Positions 1 through 8,505 of a stretch of 11,872 nucleotides of DNA are shown here, piece after piece. The DNA lies in contig MGVN01000252.1 in the NCBI GenBank assembly GCA_001800515.1, forward strand, positions 2,992 to 14,863, in the 5' to 3' direction. Source of the DNA: Elusimicrobia bacterium RIFOXYB2_FULL_49_7 (GTDB lineage: Bacteria; Fibrobacterota; OXYB2-FULL-49-7). Positions within the stretch are counted from its first letter, which is position 1, and every line of letters starts with the position of its first letter. A program made the position numbers and the translations under genes. The notes beneath the pieces were generated by a model. The model was not told where the DNA came from. It searched no databases and was given only the letters and a program-made list of their open reading frames with translations.

Positions 1-1116
1 AACACCCTTTTTTATTATAAAGGCAACATGGTCAAGCGCTTTACACGCAAATTCGCGGATATGTACGGCTTCAAGCATTGCGTGGCCACGAGTTCGGGAA
101 CCGCATCCATCCATGTGGCGCTTTCCGTTCTGGGTCTTTCGATCGGGGATGAGGTCATTGTACCGCCGCTGACCGACCAGGGTTCCATTATCGGTATTCT
201 TTTTCAGAATGCCTTGCCGGTATTTGCGGACATTAATCCCCACACGTTCAATATGGATCCTAAAAGCGTGGAAAAATGCATTACCTCGCGCACCAAGGCC
301 ATTTTAGCCGTTCATCTGACAGGGAGTCCTGTGGATATGGATGGCCTGATGGCGGTGGCAAACAAGCATCATATTCCCGTTATTGAGGATTGCGCACAAG
401 CTTATGGTACACTCTATAAGGGAAAACGAGCCGGTACGATGGGGTTGATCGGATGTTATTCAACGAACGATTTTAAACATATGTCTACCGGTGACGGTGG
501 ACTGATTGGTACTCAGGATGATGCCTTGGCTCAGTTGTGTTTTGAGGTGGCGGATAAAAACTATTATCGGAGCGGCCCTGCGGTGGGTAAGTCGCCCAAG
601 TTCTTGGCGCCCAATTACCGGATGACCGAACTTCAAGGGGCGGTTGGTCTGGCCCAACTGGAACGTTTGGACACGGTTTGCCAAAACCGTCGGAAGAACG
701 GTGATCGACTTTCGGAACTATTGAAAGGGGTTTCCGGATTGGAAACCCATGGTGTGATTGAGGGTGGGACCTGTACCTATTTTATTTGGAGCGGAAGGAT
801 CCGGCCGGAGGAACTGACATGTGATATCGAAACCTTTTGTAAGGCGGTCAATGCGGAAGGCGTTCCCATCTGGCGTCATTATTCCGCACCGATCTATATG
901 TACGATCTTTTCCAAAATAAAAATGTCTACCAACATTCGGCATTTCCTTTGGAGGGGACCGGCAAGAGCTATGTCTATGAAAAGGGGCTTTGTCCGGAAG
1001 CGGAACGCTTTGTGGCGAGTGCTTTCTCCATGGGCGTCAACGAATTCCATTCGGACCAGGATGTCGAGGAAACAGCGGAAGGAATTCGGAAGGTGTGTTT
1101 ACATTATGCTAAATAA
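1..1116 (+). CDS. DegT/DnrJ/EryC1/StrS-family PLP-dependent aminotransferase (5' end missing)
   Basis: Fold-type I, PLP-dependent sugar or cyclitol aminotransferase; the family transfers an amino group, usually from Glu or Gln, to a keto-sugar or keto-cyclitol in the cytoplasm. The reading frame is open to the first base of the window. Residues encoded before the first ATG (position 28) still fit the family's N-terminal region, so the true start lies outside the window and the ATG at 28 is internal. Counting from that ATG, visible motifs are the SSGTASIH cofactor-phosphate region (about 22-29), GDEVIVPP (40-47), EDCAQAYG (120-127) and the catalytic Lys150 in NDFKHMSTGDGG, which forms the internal aldimine. 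The C-terminal small domain is complete and ends in TAA. The next gene starts 74 bp downstream on the same strand, so it is probably the first visible member of an operon. Family assignment is secure; the substrate is not known. Confidence 0.93.
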   Translation, partial: NTLFYYKGNMVKRFTRKFADMYGFKHCVATSSGTASIHVALSVLGLSIGDEVIVPPLTDQGSIIGILFQNALPVFADINPHTFNMDPKSVEKCITSRTKAILAVHLTGSPVDMDGLMAVANKHHIPVIEDCAQAYGTLYKGKRAGTMGLIGCYSTNDFKHMSTGDGGLIGTQDDALAQLCFEVADKNYYRSGPAVGKSPKFLAPNYRMTELQGAVGLAQLERLDTVCQNRRKNGDRLSELLKGVSGLETHGVIEGGTCTYFIWSGRIRPEELTCDIETFCKAVNAEGVPIWRHYSAPIYMYDLFQNKNVYQHSAFPLEGTGKSYVYEKGLCPEAERFVASAFSMGVNEFHSDQDVEETAEGIRKVCLHYAK

Positions 1117-1163
1117 GTGCGAAGCCGTGACGTGTTCATTACGGCATCCGCGGCTTTTCGCAC
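1117..1163 (+). repeat. GC-rich hairpin immediately after the aminotransferase stop codon
   Basis: Arms GTGCGAA+GCCG (1117-1127) and CGGC+TTCGCAC (1151-1163) pair over 11 bp with a two-base TT bulge and a 23-base loop. The loop holds a second possible pair, GCCGT/ACGGC. No T-run follows, so it is not a classical terminator. It sits between two co-directional genes and could stabilise or partly attenuate the mRNA. The function is inference. Confidence 0.35.
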
Positions 1164-1190
1164 GGTCAACTCATTCTAGGGAGGCGTTGG

Positions 1191-1997
1191 ATGATTATTG
1201 ATGCGCACAATCATGTGAATTGGCTGGGCAAATGGGAAGCGGATCTGATTCAATACCTGGATGAAGCGGGGATCGATCGGTGTTGGTTATTGTCTTGGGA
1301 ATGTATGGACGGTGGTTTTATCATCAGTTATCAACACTTGTCGATCCGAGAGGTCGAAAAGACCTGGCGAATGTATCCAAAACGAATCATTCCTTTTGCC
1401 GGGGTAGACCCCAGACGGGATGATGCGGAAAAACGACTCGTCGAGTATCACCGAAAAGGTTTTCGGGGCTATGGTGAAATCAAAGTACCGCTTCCGGTGG
1501 ACAGTCAACCGATGGTTCGCATGTTGCGGTTGGCAGGCAAATTAAAGATGCCTGCCGTGCTTCACCTTGATCCGATCATTGCCGATAATCCGTATTATTT
1601 AGGGGATATTCACAATCTGGAAAATGCGGCCCGTCTTTGTCCTGATACCGTACTGTGCGGCCATGCTCCCGGTTTTTGGCGGGAAATATCGGGCGATGCG
1701 GACCGTGACCCGGTCCAGTATCCGACCGGTCCGGTTAAACCGGGTGGGCGTTTGTTCAAAACGCTGGAGAAATACCCGAATATTTATTGCGACCTTTCCG
1801 CCGGTTCGGCGCTCAAAGCGCTCAAACGGGATGAAAGGGTAACACGATATTTATTGACACGTTTTCGGAAGCGTATTTTATTTGCGACAGATGCGTATCA
1901 TGCGGACCTGCTGAAATTTCTCCGGGGATTACGACTGCCCAAGGAAGTGCTCGCGGATATCTTAGGAAACAATGCAAGAAGACTTATCAAGCGTTAA
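1191..1997 (+). CDS. Amidohydrolase_2-type metal-dependent hydrolase
   Basis: A 268-residue cytoplasmic TIM-barrel hydrolase of the COG2159/amidohydrolase_2 type; members hydrolyse or decarboxylate small molecules using an active-site metal. The N-terminus carries the metal-binding pattern DAHNH (His6, His8). Further candidate ligands are His125 in VLHLDP, His158 in CGHAPG and Asp234 in the strand ILFATDAYH near the C-terminus; the closing GNNARRL segment is typical of the family. Length is normal and there is no signal peptide. The start is supported by GGGAGG eight bases upstream of ATG. It lies between the aminotransferase and the oxidoreductase (17 bp before the next start), so the three genes are probably co-transcribed and may act on one substrate. 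Superfamily is confident; the reaction is not identifiable. Confidence 0.85.
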   Translation: MIIDAHNHVNWLGKWEADLIQYLDEAGIDRCWLLSWECMDGGFIISYQHLSIREVEKTWRMYPKRIIPFAGVDPRRDDAEKRLVEYHRKGFRGYGEIKVPLPVDSQPMVRMLRLAGKLKMPAVLHLDPIIADNPYYLGDIHNLENAARLCPDTVLCGHAPGFWREISGDADRDPVQYPTGPVKPGGRLFKTLEKYPNIYCDLSAGSALKALKRDERVTRYLLTRFRKRILFATDAYHADLLKFLRGLRLPKEVLADILGNNARRLIKR

Positions 1998-2014
1998 AAG
2001 GGAGTTTAGAAATC

Positions 2015-3061
2015 ATGAAAACATTCAAATTCGGTATCATCGGTGCAGGTGAGATATCATCCCAAACCGCGGCTGCCATTGCCGCCATTCCCGGGTGCGA
2101 AATCCGTGTGGTGATGGATAAAAACCCCGAGGCGGCGGCGGATCTTGCCGGCCGGTACAAGGCGTCTCATACGGCTAATCTGGAAGACGTTACAGGGGAT
2201 TCCTTGATCGATGCGGTCTATATCGCCACGCCTCATTTTTTGCATGCGGATCATGCTTGCCTTGCGGCCGCTGCAGGTAAACATGTTTTTATAGAAAAAC
2301 CGATTGCGGTATCGAATGACGATGCCTTACGCATTGTCCGCACATGCCGGGAGAAAGGTGTTGCGTGTGCCACGATGTTTGTCAATCGGTGGTCGGGCCA
2401 TGCTGAATTAGCGAGACGTTTGGTGCAAAGCGGTGCTATCGGTAACCCGATTACCATCACCTACACTTATTTGCAAGATCGACGGGAAACGTATTTCAGC
2501 CGAGGCGTCTCGGGCAAGGCGCGTCCCACGGATTGGCGCGGATCACGACAGAAGGCCGGTGGCGGAAATCTTATTATGAACGGATCTCACCATATTGACT
2601 TATTGATGTGGATGACCGGACTCAATCCGATACGTGCCACAGGAGAAATGGGAACATTCGTGCATCCCGTAGAAGTTGAAGACATGCTGTGTGCCACCCT
2701 TCGTTTCAATAACGGCGCCATCGCATCTCTTTCGACGGGAACAGCGGCGATAGGCAAGGGTTCAACATTATTCACCCTGTTCGGCGATAAAGGACAGATC
2801 GATATCCCGGATTTCTGGGCACCGGCGGTTAAGCTGTTTACGATTGCCTCCGGTACCGGTTATGCAACGGAACAGTGGCACACTCTTGCAGTGGATATTT
2901 CCTTGAATGTACGGCAGGCCATGATTCAAGAGTCCGTCAGCGCCATTCAGAACGGAAAACCGTTGCCCTCGGACGGGGAAGCGGGGAGGCGGTGCCAACA
3001 GGTCATTAATGCCATCTATGAGTCGTGTCTCACCAACAAGGCTGTTGACATTGCGTTCTGA
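2015..3061 (+). CDS. Gfo/Idh/MocA-family NAD(P)-dependent oxidoreductase
   Basis: A 348-residue dehydrogenase of the glucose-fructose oxidoreductase/inositol dehydrogenase family, which oxidises or reduces sugar and cyclitol hydroxyl or keto groups. The Rossmann domain starts at once with FGIIGAGEIS (residues 6-15). The family motif EKP is at 94-96, where the lysine contacts cofactor and substrate. The catalytic-type segment GSHHIDLL at 190-197 provides the usual Asp/His pair, followed by a C-terminal beta-sheet substrate domain. There is no Tat signal, so the enzyme is cytoplasmic. A GGGAG sequence precedes the ATG. It is the last gene of the plus-strand cassette and converges on the barrel gene only 17 bp away with no strong terminator between them. 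Pairing with a DegT aminotransferase is common in amino-sugar and aminocyclitol pathways; the actual substrate is unknown. Confidence 0.92.
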   Translation: MKTFKFGIIGAGEISSQTAAAIAAIPGCEIRVVMDKNPEAAADLAGRYKASHTANLEDVTGDSLIDAVYIATPHFLHADHACLAAAAGKHVFIEKPIAVSNDDALRIVRTCREKGVACATMFVNRWSGHAELARRLVQSGAIGNPITITYTYLQDRRETYFSRGVSGKARPTDWRGSRQKAGGGNLIMNGSHHIDLLMWMTGLNPIRATGEMGTFVHPVEVEDMLCATLRFNNGAIASLSTGTAAIGKGSTLFTLFGDKGQIDIPDFWAPAVKLFTIASGTGYATEQWHTLAVDISLNVRQAMIQESVSAIQNGKPLPSDGEAGRRCQQVINAIYESCLTNKAVDIAF

Positions 3062-3078
3062 TATCGATCTTGGCCGAA

Positions 3079-4422
3079 TTAGAAAGTAATCCCGGCCGTG
3101 GCTTGTACCGTGAGCGGACTGCCGAAGTAGGTATATTCCCGATCATCCGGGCCCACATTGCTGATAAGCGTCAGGCCGAGGGAGAGGTCGCGTAAGTCTT
3201 TATAGGTAAGACCGGACATCAAGACCGCACAGCGTTCGCCTACATTCATAATGGCTCGTGCGTAAAGAGTCATGTCACTGGTGATGAATCGATCAAATTG
3301 GGTGAATAGCGCGATATAATAGGGAGCATGCTCATTGGGCTGGTAAAGACCGTTTTTTAGGAAAAAGACCAGTTTTGTCTCTGTGGTAGGGTCTGTGTTT
3401 GCAGTGGGAGCCGGAAGTTCTGCTTTTGTAGAAGGTTTAGTGAAATAGTTCTTGGAATCCGTAAAAATCCGGCTGTCATAACCTGCGCTATTGTAATAGC
3501 CTTCCAATACCGTGGTAATCCGGTTTGGGATGCCGCCAAAATCAAAGTTTTTTGTTAAGCCAAGGGCAGCCTTAGGCGCCCATTCTTTTGGACCCTCTGC
3601 CAGTAAAAGTGAGTCGTGTCGAGCTACCATGATCATCTCATTGTCTTGGCGAAACAGGGAGACTTCTCCGGAAATATCCAGACCCAGCAGACGGGAGGAA
3701 ATATCGCCCCCCATCACCGGCATTTTGTCTTTTTTGCCCCAAACGGAAAGGGCTGCTTCACTTCGACCGGCCAGGAATTCAAATTTGAATGAGCCGGAGA
3801 CTTTTTCCAGGGAATCCGCTTGTCGGGTATCAATGAAACCGTAAAGATTAACGGCCGTGCCGAATGGAACATGCGCCTTCAGACCATACGCGCCTTCACG
3901 GCCGCTGATTTTATCCACAAAAGCCTTACGCTCCACATTAATCAAATCCGTGGGGTTCCAGAAATAACAACGACCCCATTGAAGTACCTGCTTGCCGGTT
4001 CGCAGATAAACCTTATTATGAAAAGAGAGGTCCACAAAGATTTCTCGGAGAAAAAAGGCAAGACTGTCATTTTGAGAAGTATAATCCGCTTCGGCATTGG
4101 CAAAGCCTTTGATCCCCCCCCTGAGACGGGCATCCAACAGGAGATTTCCAACCATGCTGCTGGAAAGAGTGGGATTATCTTCATTCTTTCTGGGCAGGGA
4201 AATCATCGCTGCGCTGGTCATTTCTCCGGACACGGAGAGACCTGTTTTTTCCGCTTGGGATTCCTTTCCGGCTGAGGTGTTGACCAGAGCGGTGCTGTCT
4301 GCAATCGTTGTCTCCGCGTCGCCGAACATGGCCGACTCGTCAATAGCCGTTCCCTCCTGCGCAGACAAGACGGCGATCAGAGAGAACAGACAACCCGCGG
4401 CAGCAATGGTTCGAGGTGTCAT
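3079..4422 (-). CDS. Outer-membrane beta-barrel protein, DUF1302-like
   Basis: A 447-residue exported protein. Residues 1-21 form a signal peptide (MTPRT, hydrophobic core, cleavage probably after VLSA). A Ser/Thr/acidic, low-complexity segment follows to about residue 80, then alternating hydrophobic/polar strands run to the end. The chain terminates in a beta-signal-like ATAGITF with a C-terminal Phe, as expected for BamA-assembled barrels. Residues 140-163 contain LRTGKQVLQWG and NPTDLIN, closely resembling the GRQ-x-V-x-WG / NP-x-D pattern of DUF1302 and related barrels; this resemblance is from recall, not a search. It is the last gene of the six-gene minus-strand operon, 8 bp after the LolA-like gene, with AGGAG before the ATG. 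Likely role: outer-membrane acceptor or exit channel for cargo delivered by the upstream ABC/LolA-like parts. Barrel assignment is strong; role is inferred from context. Confidence 0.8.
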   Translation of the reverse strand: MTPRTIAAAGCLFSLIAVLSAQEGTAIDESAMFGDAETTIADSTALVNTSAGKESQAEKTGLSVSGEMTSAAMISLPRKNEDNPTLSSSMVGNLLLDARLRGGIKGFANAEADYTSQNDSLAFFLREIFVDLSFHNKVYLRTGKQVLQWGRCYFWNPTDLINVERKAFVDKISGREGAYGLKAHVPFGTAVNLYGFIDTRQADSLEKVSGSFKFEFLAGRSEAALSVWGKKDKMPVMGGDISSRLLGLDISGEVSLFRQDNEMIMVARHDSLLLAEGPKEWAPKAALGLTKNFDFGGIPNRITTVLEGYYNSAGYDSRIFTDSKNYFTKPSTKAELPAPTANTDPTTETKLVFFLKNGLYQPNEHAPYYIALFTQFDRFITSDMTLYARAIMNVGERCAVLMSGLTYKDLRDLSLGLTLISNVGPDDREYTYFGSPLTVQATAGITF

Positions 4423-4430
4423 GGCCGCTC

Positions 4431-5186
4431 CTATTTGCTCAGGTTTTCAAGATAAGGCTTGGTGAATAAGGCATCTTCCAGCTTCTTGGTGACAATGCCC
4501 GAAATTTCCAGAATGGTTTTATTGCCCTTCTCGAATTCATCTATGAATATCTGGTTGACGGGTACGAATTTACCCGCCACCTGCGTATATTTGAGGTAGT
4601 AGGAGGTTTGCATCAACGTATGGGACGAGGAGTAGGCGGTCTCCTTGAGGAGCAAGCCGTTGCTTTGCTGAACCCAGTAGATTTTTTTAGGATAATCCAC
4701 ATCCTTGACCTTGGCCTTGATTTCCATTTTCCAGACCGGAATCTTACCCAGTATCTCTTCAGAAATGATTTCTTTGCCGCTGCTGTCCTTAGCCCCTTCG
4801 TAGAGTTCGGTCAGATTGCGGGTCTCAAAGTCATCTCCCTTGGCATCCGATCCGCCGATGTTTTCATCTCGGTTGACATGCTGAAAGGTGCGGGTGTTAC
4901 GGCGGTACATCCAGAAATTATCGCCTACGCGCAAATAGCCGTTTCCTTTTTCCGATTCCGGGCCGGTCATGATAATCAGAAAAGAGTTGTCCGTATCGCG
5001 ACGATAATAAAGCATGTTGATCAGTTTGGCGCCTTGCCCTGCTTTTTGTTGAGTCAGAGAAACGGTGGCACTGATGTCGTTTCCCATCTTGTAATTGTTT
5101 TCCAACCTTTTCAGAAGTTCATCGGCGCCGGGCAATCCAAAACCGGTTGATACGACGAAAAGAGCAATCAGTAAAATGGTACGCAT
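4431..5186 (-). CDS. Periplasmic LolA-like outer-membrane lipoprotein-sorting protein
   Basis: A 251-residue secreted protein with a short signal peptide (MRTILLIALFVVSTGFG, cleavage near residues 17-21). The mature part matches the LolA_like family (PF17131 type, often annotated as outer-membrane lipoprotein-sorting protein), whose half-open beta-barrel shields a lipid or lipoprotein in the periplasm. Family-like landmarks are GYLRVGDNFWMYRRNTRTF (about 83-101) and GGSDAKGDDFE (about 111-121), followed by the second half of the beta-sheet with paired strands such as KIYWVQQSNGLLLKE. There is no cysteine at all, so it is a soluble carrier and not a LolB-type lipoprotein. AAAGGAG precedes the ATG. 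It lies between the two permeases and the barrel gene, consistent with shuttling cargo from the inner-membrane ABC complex to the outer membrane. The cargo is unknown. Confidence 0.85.
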   Translation of the reverse strand: MRTILLIALFVVSTGFGLPGADELLKRLENNYKMGNDISATVSLTQQKAGQGAKLINMLYYRRDTDNSFLIIMTGPESEKGNGYLRVGDNFWMYRRNTRTFQHVNRDENIGGSDAKGDDFETRNLTELYEGAKDSSGKEIISEEILGKIPVWKMEIKAKVKDVDYPKKIYWVQQSNGLLLKETAYSSSHTLMQTSYYLKYTQVAGKFVPVNQIFIDEFEKGNKTILEISGIVTKKLEDALFTKPYLENLSK

Positions 5187-5202
5187 GGAAATCTCCTTTG
5201 GA

Positions 5203-6969
5203 TTATTCGTAGTGTCTCAGGGCGGCGGCAGGCGGCAGATTGGCTGCCCGTCGGGCCGGAAAAAAAGCGGTGATAACGGCAATGGCAAGAATTAAAAGAT
5301 TGTAGCCGACAATACCGGCTGCCGTGGGGAGAAAGTGAAGATGGCCGTTGTTCAGCAGGATGCCCATGGGATTGTCCGAGACATCAAAGTAGAAAAGGGA
5401 AAGCAGGTGCATGGCCAGAAAGGCCAGAAGAGTGCCGATCAGAGAGGCGAATAGAGAGAGCAGGCCTGTTTCCAGGATAAAGCTGTTGCGCACATCCTTC
5501 TTTTGCATGCCGATGGAACGAAGGGTACCGATTTCGCGTGTCCGCTCCCGGATGGTCATGCGGAGGGTGTTGATGACACCGATGAGGATGATGAAGAAAA
5601 GAATCATCACCGCCCATAATGTGATCAGTTTCAAGGCGCTTTCCAGTTTCAGGATATCGCTTCCGGTTTCGTACATGGTCTGTGCGTCCACGGTAACGGC
5701 TTTCCACTTCAGTTTGCCGATTTCCTTGTATCGTTTCTTGACTTCATCCGTGTTTTTGCAGCGGTCCAGCAGAACCCATTCCGGTGCCAGAAGCGAGTCG
5801 GCGCAGCTGCCCTTTTTGGGTAATAGGGCGCTTTCTTCCGCTATGGGCGCTGCAGGCCAGTTCATGTAAAAGACGTCATAGAATCTGGATTCATTCACCA
5901 AAAGCGCCTCTTGCGGAAGTGCGGCATCGGCCATGGAATAAAGGGCGGAGACCACAAAGCGGACCGAGACGGGAGAGGGATTATATTTCGGAGAGTAGGA
6001 AACCCGGACGGTGTCTCCGATCGAGATGCCAAGACCAGTCGCCGCACTCTTGGATAGGACGGCGCCGTTGCTTCGAAAGGCGGCAGCCGTATCGCCGGTC
6101 AGTTGACCGAGCAGCGGTTTGAGTCTTTTTAGAAAGGTCGTGTCGCTGCGATAGCCGAATATCTGAAGCTTGCCCCGGCCCTTAACGCTTCCGCTGATAA
6201 CCGCGAGATCGGGTTTAAGGTGGTTGAAAAGCGTGTCCGCCAGTGGAATGGCGTCGCGGGTCGGATTTTTAAGTGTAATATTGACGCCCGCAATTTCATG
6301 AGGTCCGTAGCCCAGTATCTTTTTCACCCGTGACAGTTCCACAAAGATGGGGGTGGACATGAAAATATTTGCAGGTTCAAAGATGCCTACCACATTAAGC
6401 CTGGCGGCCTGATACTGGCCGTTGATATCCGTGACCCGGATGCGCATCAGATCGCCTTTTTTCAAATTGAGGTATTTGGCCTTTTCCTTGGAGAGCAAGA
6501 CCGGATTTTCAATCGTGGTATCCTTGAGATCCGTAAAGTCGCCGCCACCGATCATCTTGAAATTCTGTTTGGCCTCTTCTAATTCCTCGGGCGTTGTCTG
6601 AGCGTTGAAATCAATGCCCACCAGGATCACATTGTCCGCTTTTCCGTTTCCGATACCCCGGCAAAAAACGCCGATAGCCTCGGAATAGGCGCTGTGGGGC
6701 GGCATGTGTTCCTTCAGCACCGTCATGATACGATCCCCATCCCGAAAGACCTGGGTGAACATGTTCCCTTTTTCGCTGAAAGTGACGGATACATGGCCGG
6801 TGACAAATTTCATGACTTTATTGAAAAGGATGTCCGACAAACCATTGGCAAAGGCGTTGGAAAGAACCAGAATCATGGCACCAAAAGCAATGGCGATTCC
6901 CAAAAGCAGGCTGCGCCGTTTCTGACGGAGCAGGTTGCGAAGGCTGATATTCAATATGACGGATTTCAT
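5203..6969 (-). CDS. FtsX/MacB-like ABC transporter permease, long form (LolC/E-like)
   Basis: A 588-residue inner-membrane permease of the FtsX/MacB/LolCE superfamily. One transmembrane helix is near 20-42; a very large periplasmic domain follows (about 43-444); three more helices lie near 445-468, 500-525 and 552-570. The cytoplasmic coupling-helix motif ERTREIGTLRSIG (475-487) is the FtsX-domain hallmark that contacts the ATPase. It is much longer than LolC/LolE (about 400 residues). The extra length includes what looks like a repeated periplasmic module (about 156-220 and 302-368, both starting with a VLSK-like strand and an L-x-I/L-x-x-GD turn). GGGAGG precedes the ATG. It is 12 bp downstream of the other permease and probably forms a heterodimer with it. 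Type VII (mechanotransmission) ABC systems extract cargo from the inner membrane or drive periplasmic work. Confidence 0.92.
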   Translation of the reverse strand: MKSVILNISLRNLLRQKRRSLLLGIAIAFGAMILVLSNAFANGLSDILFNKVMKFVTGHVSVTFSEKGNMFTQVFRDGDRIMTVLKEHMPPHSAYSEAIGVFCRGIGNGKADNVILVGIDFNAQTTPEELEEAKQNFKMIGGGDFTDLKDTTIENPVLLSKEKAKYLNLKKGDLMRIRVTDINGQYQAARLNVVGIFEPANIFMSTPIFVELSRVKKILGYGPHEIAGVNITLKNPTRDAIPLADTLFNHLKPDLAVISGSVKGRGKLQIFGYRSDTTFLKRLKPLLGQLTGDTAAAFRSNGAVLSKSAATGLGISIGDTVRVSYSPKYNPSPVSVRFVVSALYSMADAALPQEALLVNESRFYDVFYMNWPAAPIAEESALLPKKGSCADSLLAPEWVLLDRCKNTDEVKKRYKEIGKLKWKAVTVDAQTMYETGSDILKLESALKLITLWAVMILFFIILIGVINTLRMTIRERTREIGTLRSIGMQKKDVRNSFILETGLLSLFASLIGTLLAFLAMHLLSLFYFDVSDNPMGILLNNGHLHFLPTAAGIVGYNLLILAIAVITAFFPARRAANLPPAAALRHYE

Positions 6970-6981
6970 TTAATTCCTCCC

Positions 6982-8502
6982 TTATTCGCGCGCAATGGCG
7001 TCCAGCGGGGTGATGGATCGGGCAACCCGAAGCGGGTAGACCACGGCGATCAACGTGACCAGCGCGAGCTGGAACACGGCCAGCACGATATCCACGGAAG
7101 AGAGCACGGGACTGAAGGTGTCGCCGCCGTAAAAGAGCTGCACCATATCATTATCCGATGTAAAGTGGAGGGCGCTCACGACGTGCACCGCGATGGTGCC
7201 GCACACAATACCCAAACCTCCAAAGACGGCGGATAAAAGCCCGGTTTCGCAAAAGAACATATTGCTGATAAAGCCTTTGCGTGCGCCCACGGCACGCATC
7301 ATGCCGATTTCATTGGTCCTCTCCAACGCGGCCATGGACAGGGTGTTGACGATAATGATGATGGCGACAAAGAAGATGAACATGACAAAGACGAAAAGGG
7401 CGCTTTTTATGAGCATGGCGATACTGCCGATGATCCCGAATGCCTTTTTCCAGGAAATGGCGCGCACCTCGGCTGTTTTCAAATCCTCATTAAGCCGTCG
7501 GAGTCCTTCGTCGGATTGGATATCGTCTTTAAAGAAGATGAGTACCATATTATAAGTGCCGGCATCGATATCCTGCTGCGTCGGTGCAACCGTGGCGGGT
7601 TCTTTGGCGGCAACGGCTTTTCCTTTAACCGGCGCTGTATTGGCGACCATCAAAGCACTGTTGCCGAAAAGAGCGTCGAGGTTATCCCCTTCCATTTCGA
7701 GAAGCGCTTTACGTTCGCCGGTGACTTCGATCTTATCTTCAGCGGAGAGATAACCCATACAGGTACGGTAGGACTCGATGTCCATGATGGGGAAGTGACC
7801 GAAAATTTTATCCAGCGCTCGATATTTGATGATGCCGACAATGGGCAGTCGGACATCGTAGGTGGCATTGTTTTCGTTCATTCCCATAAAGACCAGACTG
7901 TCCTTGATAATCAAGGATGCGCTGTCCTTCTTGATATCCTCCGGAAGTTTGGATACATCCAGGGTTTCGCCCACCGCCACGCACCAGATATTGGACCAGT
8001 TATAGAGTTCTTCCCGTTGGCTGGTCGTCATGAGGATGCCTTTTTCACCGGGGTTCAATAAACGTCCCTCTACGGCTTTAACGCAGTTTGGAAAGACCTT
8101 GGTATAGCGTTCGAAATCGGTTCCCAGAACAAAGGAGAAGCCCGGATTGCTTGATTCTTCGGAGAGATGCATAAGTGCGTTTTTGCCCACCGGCATGTGA
8201 CGGTCTACATAGGGAAGGGTGTGCAGGATGGAATCCAGTGTCGGATAGTTCAGGATCGGTTCCACGGAACGGCCCATGAATTCCATGAACACATTGTCGC
8301 TTTCCTGTTTGTTGGCTACCAGGATGGCATCGCCTGTGAATCCTTCGACGATATTTTTTTGCAGTCCTTTGTCCATGCCGCCTACCACACCGTTACCGAA
8401 GGTCATGATAAGCGCACCCAAAAAGAGGATGGCGCCGATAATCAGACTTTTACTTTTGTGGCGCAGGATATTGCGCCAGGCTATTTTTAAGATTAATCCC
8501 AT
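6982..8502 (-). CDS. FtsX/MacB-like ABC transporter permease (LolC/E-like)
   Basis: A 506-residue inner-membrane permease of the same superfamily as its downstream neighbour. A transmembrane helix lies near 18-40, then a large periplasmic domain to about 355, then helices near 365-390, 420-445 and 471-490. The coupling-helix motif ERTNEIGMMRAVGA (394-407) is clear. The periplasmic domain contains an Ala/Pro/Lys-rich flexible stretch (about 288-310) before the strand leading to the second helix. It is longer than LolC/E, mainly in the periplasmic part. The gene begins 3 bp after the ATPase stop, with AAGGA inside the end of the ATPase gene, which suggests translational coupling. With the other permease it probably forms the membrane heterodimer of the exporter. 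Which subunit plays the LolC (LolA-docking) role and which the LolE (cargo-binding) role cannot be told by eye. Confidence 0.92.
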   Translation of the reverse strand: MGLILKIAWRNILRHKSKSLIIGAILFLGALIMTFGNGVVGGMDKGLQKNIVEGFTGDAILVANKQESDNVFMEFMGRSVEPILNYPTLDSILHTLPYVDRHMPVGKNALMHLSEESSNPGFSFVLGTDFERYTKVFPNCVKAVEGRLLNPGEKGILMTTSQREELYNWSNIWCVAVGETLDVSKLPEDIKKDSASLIIKDSLVFMGMNENNATYDVRLPIVGIIKYRALDKIFGHFPIMDIESYRTCMGYLSAEDKIEVTGERKALLEMEGDNLDALFGNSALMVANTAPVKGKAVAAKEPATVAPTQQDIDAGTYNMVLIFFKDDIQSDEGLRRLNEDLKTAEVRAISWKKAFGIIGSIAMLIKSALFVFVMFIFFVAIIIIVNTLSMAALERTNEIGMMRAVGARKGFISNMFFCETGLLSAVFGGLGIVCGTIAVHVVSALHFTSDNDMVQLFYGGDTFSPVLSSVDIVLAVFQLALVTLIAVVYPLRVARSITPLDAIARE

Positions 8503-8505
8503 GGG

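Noticed and set aside
28..30. ATG at 28 as the true start of the aminotransferase
   Set aside because: The frame is open to base 1 and the residues before this ATG still fit the family's N-terminal region; the real start is outside the window.
3072..3097. GGCCG/CGGCC dyad between the convergent dehydrogenase and barrel genes as a bidirectional terminator
   Set aside because: Only a 5-bp stem with a 16-base loop, partly inside the barrel coding end, and no T-run on either strand.
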